Shown here: positions 58,603-64,000 of the stretch, one piece after another
How the letters are laid out: the number at the start of each line of letters is the position of its first letter
Position numbering within the stretch: position 1 is the first letter of the stretch
Assembly: GCF_900105335.1 (NCBI RefSeq)
Contig: NZ_LT629770.1
Location: 2,418,001-2,482,000, forward strand
Source: Microbacterium paraoxydans
GTDB taxonomy: Bacteria; Actinomycetota; Actinomycetes; Actinomycetales; Microbacteriaceae
Direction of reading: 5' to 3'
Length of the DNA stretch: 64,000 nt
The notes under the pieces: model-generated
Told to the model about the DNA's origin: nothing
The model's input: the letters and a program-made list of their open reading frames with translations, nothing else
Databases searched by the model: none
Position numbers and translations under genes: made by a program

Positions 58603-59784
58603 ATGAACGACGTCGTCCTCGCCGCGATCCTCGGCGCGCTCGGCGGCATCGCCCTCACGGCGCTGCTGCTGCTCGCCCGGCGGTTCGCGCGCGGCTCGGC
58701 CGACCTCGGCAGCGAGGCGGAGCAGGGGGCGCTGCGGGCGCTGCACCAGGCGAGCCTCGCCGCCCCGCACCTCCGCGGCGGACTGGCCGGCCCGGATGCG
58801 GTCAAGGCCGCCCGGCACCTGCGGACTCTGCTGGGCAGCGCCGCGGTCGCCATCGTCGGCGAGGACGACACGGTCACCCTCGACGGCGCCGCGGACGGGC
58901 TCGAATCCGCCGCCGTGCGCATCGCCGCCCAGGTGCGCGCGTCCGGGCGGCGGCAGGTCTTCCCCGCGCCCTCGCGGACGGACGACCTGGAGGCGGTCGG
59001 CGCGCCCATCCTCGTCGACGGGGTGCCGGTCGGGGTGGTCGTCGCCTTCGCGTCGCCGGTGCGGGCCGCCCTCGTGCGGGCGGCGGAGGAGGTGGCCGAC
59101 TGGTGTGCGGCGCAGGTCGAACTCGGCGGACTCGAGGCCTCCCGCACCCAGCTCGCCGAGGCGGAGCTCCGGGCTCTGCGTGCGCAGATCTCCCCGCACT
59201 TCATCTACAACGCGCTCACCGCGATCGCCTCGTTCATCACGACCGACCCCGACCGGGCCCGCGACCTCGTGCTCGAGTTCGCCGACTTCACGCGCTACTC
59301 CTTCCGCCGGCACGGAGAGTTCACGACGCTCGCGGAGGAGCTGGGCAGCATCCACTCGTACCTCGAACTGGAGCGGGCGCGGTTCGGCGAACGCCTGCGG
59401 GTGACGCTGCAGATCGCGCCCGAGACGCTCGCGACGGTCATCCCCTTCCTCTCGGTGCAGCCGCTCGTGGAGAACGCCGTGCGGCACGGCCTGGAGCCGG
59501 GAGAGGGCGGGGGCGAGATCCGCATCACCTCCCGCGACGACGGCACGCACACCGAGATCCTCGTCGAGGACGACGGCGTCGGCATGGACCCGGCGGGTCT
59601 GCGCGCGCTGCTCACGGCGCGTGAGGACGGCGGTCACGTGGGCCTGCGGAACGTCGACACCCGGCTTCGCCAGGTCTACGGCAGCGGGGGTGGTCTGGTC
59701 GTCGAGACCAACGCCGGCGCGGGTACCCTGGTGCGCATGCGAGTCCCGAAATCGCAGCCCCTCCACGACCCGGACGACGACTGA
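58603..59784 (+). CDS. LytS-family sensor histidine kinase
   Basis: 393 residues. One N-terminal helix (VLAAILGALGGIALTALLLL) and a GAF-like sensor region (residues about 45-180: VAIVGEDDTVTLDGA, VGAPILVDGVPVGVVVAF) precede the HisKA_7TM/His_kinase core. The phosphoacceptor is His199 in RAQISPHFIYNAL, and the ATP site is PLVENAVRHGLEP and LVEDDGVGMD. LytS-type kinases pair with LytTR regulators. Unlike E. coli BtsS it has one rather than several membrane helices, so the signal is probably cytoplasmic. It is transcribed with the next three genes. Confidence 0.9.
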   Translation: MNDVVLAAILGALGGIALTALLLLARRFARGSADLGSEAEQGALRALHQASLAAPHLRGGLAGPDAVKAARHLRTLLGSAAVAIVGEDDTVTLDGAADGLESAAVRIAAQVRASGRRQVFPAPSRTDDLEAVGAPILVDGVPVGVVVAFASPVRAALVRAAEEVADWCAAQVELGGLEASRTQLAEAELRALRAQISPHFIYNALTAIASFITTDPDRARDLVLEFADFTRYSFRRHGEFTTLAEELGSIHSYLELERARFGERLRVTLQIAPETLATVIPFLSVQPLVENAVRHGLEPGEGGGEIRITSRDDGTHTEILVEDDGVGMDPAGLRALLTAREDGGHVGLRNVDTRLRQVYGSGGGLVVETNAGAGTLVRMRVPKSQPLHDPDDD

Positions 59785-59792
59785 GGAGCGGC

Positions 59793-60512
59793 ATGATCGA
59801 CGTCCTCGTCGCCGACGACGAGCAGCCGGCCCTCGACGAGCTCGTGCACCTGCTGCGCGCCGACCCGCGCATCGGCGAGATCCTCACCGCGAGTAACGGC
59901 GCCGACGCGCTGCGTCAGCTCTCCGCGCGTGCGGTGCGGATCGCCTTCCTCGACATCCACATGCCCGGCTTGCTCGGCACCGAGCTCGCCCGCGCGCTCC
60001 TCGGCCTCGCGGAACCGCCCGCGGTCGTGTTCGTCACCGCCGACGAGGCCCGCGCGGTCGAGGCTTTCGAACTGCGCGCCGCGGACTACCTCCTCAAGCC
60101 GGTCCGGCGGGAACGGCTCCGAAACGCCGTGGACCGGGTGATCGAGCAGGAGGCCGCACCGCGCGGCGAGGACGAGGTGCTGCCCGTGACCGTGGGCGCG
60201 TCCGTGCGGTTCGTGCGGCGCAGCGACGTGCGCTGGGTGCAGGCACAGGGCGACTACGCGCGCCTGCACACCGAGGACGACGGGCCCGGCCATCTCGTGC
60301 GCATTCCGCTCTCCGAGCTCGAGACGCGGTGGGCGCCGGCCGGATTCCTCCGCATCCACCGTTCCACCCTCGTCCGGATCGCCGCGGTGACCGAGGCGCG
60401 GCTGTCGGGCGGGGAACCCGTCGTGGTCGTCGGCACGGCCGTGCTGCCGGTGAGCAGAAGGCTCGTCGCGGCGGTGCGGGAGGCCCTCGTGCGCGGAGAG
60501 GGGGCCGGATGA
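59793..60512 (+). CDS. LytTR-family response regulator
   Basis: 239 residues. The receiver domain begins MIDVLVADDEQPALDELVHL, with phosphorylated Asp54 in IAFLDIHMPG, Thr/Lys switch residues (FVTADEARA, LLKPV), and a C-terminal LytTR DNA-binding domain (VRWVQAQGDYARLHTEDDG, FLRIHRSTLVRI). It starts eight bases after the kinase stop. It likely activates cstA-ybdD and/or the symporter gene. The binding sites were not identified. Confidence 0.92.
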   Translation: MIDVLVADDEQPALDELVHLLRADPRIGEILTASNGADALRQLSARAVRIAFLDIHMPGLLGTELARALLGLAEPPAVVFVTADEARAVEAFELRAADYLLKPVRRERLRNAVDRVIEQEAAPRGEDEVLPVTVGASVRFVRRSDVRWVQAQGDYARLHTEDDGPGHLVRIPLSELETRWAPAGFLRIHRSTLVRIAAVTEARLSGGEPVVVVGTAVLPVSRRLVAAVREALVRGEGAG

Positions 60513-60883
60513 CCGAGGCGCCGAAGCGGGTGCGCGTCACGGCGGACACCCCGCCGCGCCGCTCCTCCGCCTCCACCCGGGGGATCGCGCTGCCCGGTGC
60601 CCCGGTCGCGGAGGCCGATGCCGTCTACGCCCGTGCCCTGATGCGCAGCCAGCTCCGGCTCGCCCTCGGCACCGTCGCCGGCTTCGTGGTGGTCGTCGTC
60701 GCCCTGGCACTCGGGATCGCGCTCATCCCCGAGATCGACGCCGTCGTCCTCGGCGGGCTGCCGCTGTCGTGGCTCCTCCAGGCCTTCGCGTTCTACCCGG
60801 TGATCCTCGTCTTCGCGGTGCTGTACGTGCGCACGGCGGTCCGCAACGAGCGGCGGTACCGCGCCCTGCGGGACCGCGAGTGA
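60509..60883 (+). CDS. Small two-helix membrane protein of a symporter pair (DUF485-like)
   Basis: 124 residues. A basic cytoplasmic head is followed by two helices (LALGTVAGFVVVVVALALGI and SWLLQAFAFYPVILVFAVLY) and a charged tail (VRNERRYRALRDRE). Size, topology and position between the regulator and an SSS symporter match the DUF485/YjcH subunits that accompany acetate permease ActP, although the sequence is divergent. Overlaps of four bases on both sides (ATGA, GTGA) couple it to the regulator and symporter. Confidence 0.75.
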   Translation: MTEAPKRVRVTADTPPRRSSASTRGIALPGAPVAEADAVYARALMRSQLRLALGTVAGFVVVVVALALGIALIPEIDAVVLGGLPLSWLLQAFAFYPVILVFAVLYVRTAVRNERRYRALRDRE

Positions 60884-62337
60884 ACGCCGTGCTCGACCTC
60901 GTCGGGGTCGCCCTGGTCGTGATCGCCACCCTCCTCATCGGCGTGTACGGGCTGCGGGTCTCGCGCACGACGAGCGACTTCTTCGTGGCCTCGCGGACGG
61001 TGCGTCCGGTCTGGAACGCCTCGGCCATCAGCGGCGAGTACCTCTCGGCCGGCACCTTCCTCGGCCTCTCCGGGCTGGTGCTGCTGGACGGCGCCCGCGG
61101 CTTCTGGTTCCCCATCGGGTACGCCGCGGGGTACCTGCTCGTGCTCGTCTTCGTGGCCGCGCCCCTGCGCCGCAGCGGGGCGTACACGATCCCCGATTTC
61201 GTCGAGGCCCGGCTCGACTCGACCGCCGCGCGCCGTGTCACCAGCCTCGCGGTCCTCATCATCGGCTGGCTCTACATCGTGCCGCAACTGCACGGCGCGG
61301 GCATCACTCTCGTCGTGGTGGCCGGGCTGCCGGAGTGGGTCGGGGCCGTGACGATCGCGGTGCTCGTGGCGGCGGCGGTCGCCGCGGGCGGCATGCGCGC
61401 GATCACCTTCGTGCAGGCCTTCCAGTACTGGCTCAAGCTCACGGCGCTCCTCGTGCCGGTGGTGTGCATCGCTTTCGCCCTGAGCGGCGGGCCGCACGAC
61501 TTCGATCCCGCGCTCGTCTTCCCCGCTGAGGCCGGGCCGTCCGGCTTCGACGCCTACGAGACCGCGTCGCTGCTGCTCGCCCTGCTCCTCGGCACGATGG
61601 GTCTGCCGCACGTCCTGGTGCGGTTCTACACGAGCCCGACCGGAGCCTCCGCGCGGCGGACCACCGTGATCGTCATCGCCATGGTGAGCGCGTTCTACGC
61701 CGTGTCGAGCGCGATGGGGCTCCTGGCGCGGATCGCCGCCCCCGACCTCGCACGGCCGGGGGTCGCCGACACCGTGGTGCTGCAGCTCCCGTCGCGGGTG
61801 TTCCCTGGACTCGCGGGTGAGCTGCTGACGGCGCTCATCGTCGCCGGAGCCTTCGCCGCGTTCCTGGCGACCTCGGCCGGGCTCGTGGTCTCGCTCGCGG
61901 GGGTCATCAGCCAGGACGTCTTCTCCGGCTCCGTGCGCTCCTTCCGGCTGTCCGCAGTGCTGTGCGCGCTCGTGCCGCTGGGGATCGCGCTGCTCACGGT
62001 TCCCGCGGGACTCGTGTCGAGCGTGGGGGTGGTGTTCGTCGTGGCGGCGTCGACGCTCTCGCCCGTGGTGCTGCTGGGCGTGTGGTGGCGCGGCCTCACC
62101 GCGCGCGGGGCGGTCGCGGGCATGGTGTGCGGCGGCGTCGCGACCGGGCTCGCCCTGCTCGTGCACGCCGCGGTGGACGGGGTCGGCGTCGCGGCGCCCT
62201 ACCTCGCGCAGCCCGCCGCCTGGACGATCCCGCTGGCGACCGGGGTCACCGTCGCCGTGTCGCTGCTCGACCCTCGAGGACCCTCGCCCCGCACGGACCG
62301 CTTCCTCGCCCGCGTGCACACCCCCGACCGCGCCTGA
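60880..62337 (+). CDS. Sodium:solute symporter (ActP/MctC-like)
   Basis: 485 residues and about 13 helices. SSS features: TTSDFFVASRTVRPVWNASA, ISGEYLSAGTFLGLSGLVLL, RRSGAYTIPDFVEARLDS and LGTMGLPHVLVRFYTSPTG, the last a signature of the acetate/monocarboxylate branch. It would import acetate, pyruvate, propionate or a similar acid with Na+ or H+. It closes a four-gene operon with the LytS/LytTR pair and sits next to CstA, so the block may be dedicated to carboxylate uptake. Confidence 0.9.
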   Translation: MNAVLDLVGVALVVIATLLIGVYGLRVSRTTSDFFVASRTVRPVWNASAISGEYLSAGTFLGLSGLVLLDGARGFWFPIGYAAGYLLVLVFVAAPLRRSGAYTIPDFVEARLDSTAARRVTSLAVLIIGWLYIVPQLHGAGITLVVVAGLPEWVGAVTIAVLVAAAVAAGGMRAITFVQAFQYWLKLTALLVPVVCIAFALSGGPHDFDPALVFPAEAGPSGFDAYETASLLLALLLGTMGLPHVLVRFYTSPTGASARRTTVIVIAMVSAFYAVSSAMGLLARIAAPDLARPGVADTVVLQLPSRVFPGLAGELLTALIVAGAFAAFLATSAGLVVSLAGVISQDVFSGSVRSFRLSAVLCALVPLGIALLTVPAGLVSSVGVVFVVAASTLSPVVLLGVWWRGLTARGAVAGMVCGGVATGLALLVHAAVDGVGVAAPYLAQPAAWTIPLATGVTVAVSLLDPRGPSPRTDRFLARVHTPDRA

Positions 62338-62915
62338 GTCTGCTTCTGCCTCCCGGACTCTGCCTCCTGGAACAGGCGATCGCGCGGGTTCAGGCCGGTG
62401 AAAGCCCATCGAGCCTGAGCCGGCGCGAGTGCCTGAAGAGCGGGGAGGGTCGGTGCGGTCGAGTCAGGGGACTCCAGCGCGTTGGCAGGCCCTGGCGCGA
62501 GAACAGGCAGGGAGACCCAGGAGTGCCTGAGCTCGCGTGGGTGCCTGAGCTCGCGTGGGTGCCTGAACTCGCGTGGGTGCCTGAACTGGTTGGAGTGCCT
62601 GAACTCGCGTGGGTGCCTGAACTGGCGTGGGCGCCGGTTCGGGCGCGTCAGCGAGGTCGCGCGCGAGGGCAGGCAGTGGCGTGAGAGCAGGCAGGGAAGG
62701 GAGGGAGTGCCTGTTCTGGCGGGAGTGCCTGGACTGGCGTGGGTGCCTGTTCGGGCGCGACAGCGAGGTCGCGCGCGAGGGCAGGCAGTGGCGTGAGAGC
62801 AGGCAGGGAGAGTCCTGGGTGCCTGAATCAGCGGGAGTGCCTGAATCAGCGGGAATGCCTGGATCAGCGGGAGTGCCTGTGCAGGAGTGCCTGTGCAGGA
62901 GTGCCTGTGCGGGGG
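62338..62915. repeat. Gene-free stretch with an 18-bp minisatellite and a 55-bp duplication
   Basis: Units beginning GTGCCTG recur at exactly 18 bases: 62523, 62541, 62559, 62577, 62595, 62613. They recur again at 62707, 62725, 62743, and at 62819, 62837, 62855, 62873, then at 14-base steps (62887, 62901). Between these clusters a segment of about 55 bases (62641-62696 and 62753-62808, containing GAGCAGGCAGGGA) is duplicated with a 112-base offset, and a third, degenerate copy lies near 62486-62513. All six frames read as low complexity, so I do not call a gene. 62338-62480 shows nothing else. Confidence 0.8.
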
Positions 62916-63833
62916 TCAGAGGGAGCGGCTGCGTGGCATCAGGCGCACCGGGGGGAGTGGCGGCGCGGGGATGCGCTGGTCGTGCCCCTCGACGACGCCG
63001 AACCGGGGGGATGCGGCCTCCCAGTCCTCGCGGGCGGCGGCGATCTCGTCGTGGGAGCGCCCGGCGAAGTTCCACCACATGACGATCTCGTCCTCGAACG
63101 GCTCACCCCCGAGCAGGAACAGCAACCCGCCCTCGCTGCTGGTCACCTCGACGCCGTCGCGGGAATCGCCGAGGTAGAGCATGTCGTTGCGGGTCATCGC
63201 GTGCTCGGGGACGGCGGCGTCGCCCTCGACGAGGAGCAGCGCGTGCTCCCACTCGGGCCGCAGCGGCAGGCGCACCGTGGTTCCGGCCGGCACGACGATC
63301 TCCGCCCCGACGATCGGCGTGTGCACGGTCGCCGGCGAGTGCACGCCCGCGAACTCGCCGAGCACGACTGTGGCCGTGGCGTCCGATCCGGTCGCGGCCG
63401 AAAGGGTCGTCGTCGGCAGGTCGGTGTGCCGCTCGAAGCCGCCGTCGCCGTGGCGCGCGGACTCGGGGAGAACGACCCAGAACTGCAGCGCGTCCAGCGG
63501 GACGGGGCCCTCGCCCACGGAGTACTCCGAGTGCGAGATGCCGTTGCCGGCGGTCATGAGGTTGAGCTGACCGCGCCGGAGGTCGGCGTCGCTGCCCAGC
63601 GAATCGCGGTGCCGGATCTCGCCGACCAGTGGCCACGTCACCGTCTGCAGACCGATGTGCGGGTGCGGCTCGACGCGCATCCGGGTCTCGGCCGGGCCGA
63701 ACCGGTCGAGGAAGCACCACGCGCCGATGGTGGGGAGGTTGCGATGCGGCAGCACCCGCAGCACCTCCATGCCGCGCACGCCCCCGAGCGGCACCGCCCG
63801 GGGCTCGAGGACGAGGCGGCGTTGCCCGATCAT
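62916..63833 (-). CDS. Pirin family protein
   Basis: 305 residues, a bicupin. The N-terminal metal site includes EPHPHIGLQTVTW and GNGISHSEYS, giving the His/His/His/Glu ligands of pirin. The C-terminal cupin has FEDEIVMWWNFAGRSHDEI. Pirins are Fe(II) proteins. Some oxidise quercetin and others act as redox sensors or inhibit pyruvate dehydrogenase. The role here is unknown. The ATG overlaps the stop of the upstream acetyltransferase gene. Confidence 0.93.
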   Translation of the reverse strand: MIGQRRLVLEPRAVPLGGVRGMEVLRVLPHRNLPTIGAWCFLDRFGPAETRMRVEPHPHIGLQTVTWPLVGEIRHRDSLGSDADLRRGQLNLMTAGNGISHSEYSVGEGPVPLDALQFWVVLPESARHGDGGFERHTDLPTTTLSAATGSDATATVVLGEFAGVHSPATVHTPIVGAEIVVPAGTTVRLPLRPEWEHALLLVEGDAAVPEHAMTRNDMLYLGDSRDGVEVTSSEGGLLFLLGGEPFEDEIVMWWNFAGRSHDEIAAAREDWEAASPRFGVVEGHDQRIPAPPLPPVRLMPRSRSL

Positions 63834-64000
63834 TCCGCCCTGCCCGTGGGGTCCTCATCCGCGCCGGCCGACTCCTCCTGCACCGGGGCGTCCGCCGTCG
63901 AGCCCGGGCGCTGCGGCCAGCGGATCTCGGCGCCGGGCACCTCGCGCGTCTTGAGGTACTTCGCGATGTACGGGCAGAGCGGCACGATCGCGTCGCCCGT
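63830..64000 (-). CDS. GNAT-like acetyltransferase, C-terminal end only
   Basis: The last 56 codons of a gene running in from the right edge. AIVPLCPYIAKYLKTRE is the characteristic end of the small YidJ/COG2388 GNAT domain (PLCPY.A.Y...H). A Pro/Glu-rich tail follows. The stop overlaps the pirin start (ATGA), so the two genes form an operon. The rest of the gene is outside the window. Confidence 0.75.
   Translation of the reverse strand, partial: TGDAIVPLCPYIAKYLKTREVPGAEIRWPQRPGSTADAPVQEESAGADEDPTGRAE

Noticed and set aside
62482..63082. Possible repeat protein encoded by the 18-bp minisatellite
   Set aside because: Several frames are open only because 18 is a multiple of three. None has a ribosome site or plausible fold, and the frame overlapping pirin conflicts with a well-supported gene.

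Overview
The window reads as a chromosomal segment of a high-GC actinobacterium, most likely Microbacteriaceae and probably Microbacterium. The evidence is a strong G/C third-position bias, frequent GTG and TTG starts, many apparently leaderless starts (a -10 hexamer six bases before ATG/GTG), a DUF3073 gene, a purM-purF pair, LAxTG-type surface anchors and ABC sugar importers without their own ATPase. No rRNA, tRNA, CRISPR array, prophage or complete insertion sequence was seen. The species assignment is inference.

Layout. 1-7.6 kb: the end of a HtaA-type heme-binding surface protein, two small unknown genes, a three-gene membrane/stress operon (glycine-rich protein, holin-like DUF1469, DUF3618) and a sortase-anchored Ig-like surface protein. 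7.8-11.7 kb: purM, purF and an MFS transporter. 11.7-23.8 kb: a regulon for mucin-type O-glycans. It contains a LacI repressor, a cytoplasmic GH35 beta-galactosidase, a 1,727-residue cell-wall-anchored GH101 endo-alpha-N-acetylgalactosaminidase and a three-gene ABC importer. Four copies of one operator (TGTNNGCGCNNACA, one copy with a changed core base) sit at the three promoters. A decayed vapC toxin gene lies inside. 23.9-31.1 kb: DUF3073, a universal stress protein, a PadR/DUF4097 pair, a MerR/TipAS regulator with an in-frame repeat insertion, a frameshifted nitroreductase, a FAD/Rieske oxidoreductase and two crcB fluoride channel genes. 31.1-36.6 kb: a second sugar ABC importer with its LacI regulator and a Gfo/Idh/MocA dehydrogenase. 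37.0-40.8 kb: a TetR-RND efflux pair. 40.9-48.2 kb: aldose epimerase, a DEAD-box helicase with a structured leader, YaeQ, a radical SAM protein, an M15 carboxypeptidase and an acyl-CoA dehydrogenase. 48.3-52.3 kb: an ECF transporter (S, fused ATPase, T) with a siderophore-interacting flavoprotein and a DtxR/IdeR-like iron box. 52.5-55.7 kb: a secreted subtilase. 55.9-62.3 kb: CstA plus its small partner, a LytS/LytTR two-component system, a small membrane protein and a sodium:solute symporter, probably a carboxylate sensing and uptake block. 62.3-64 kb: an 18-bp minisatellite, a pirin and the end of a GNAT acetyltransferase gene.

How the parts work together. In the O-glycan locus, GH101 would cut Gal-beta-1,3-GalNAc from Ser/Thr at the cell surface, the ABC importer would take up the disaccharide and GH35 would split it inside, all under one LacI repressor. 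The HtaA protein at the left edge and the ECF/siderophore-reductase operon both point to iron or heme acquisition. Repeats sharing an exact 29-bp stretch occur both between genes (58.4 kb) and inside the MerR coding sequence (26.8 kb), which suggests a mobile or expanding repeat family in this genome.
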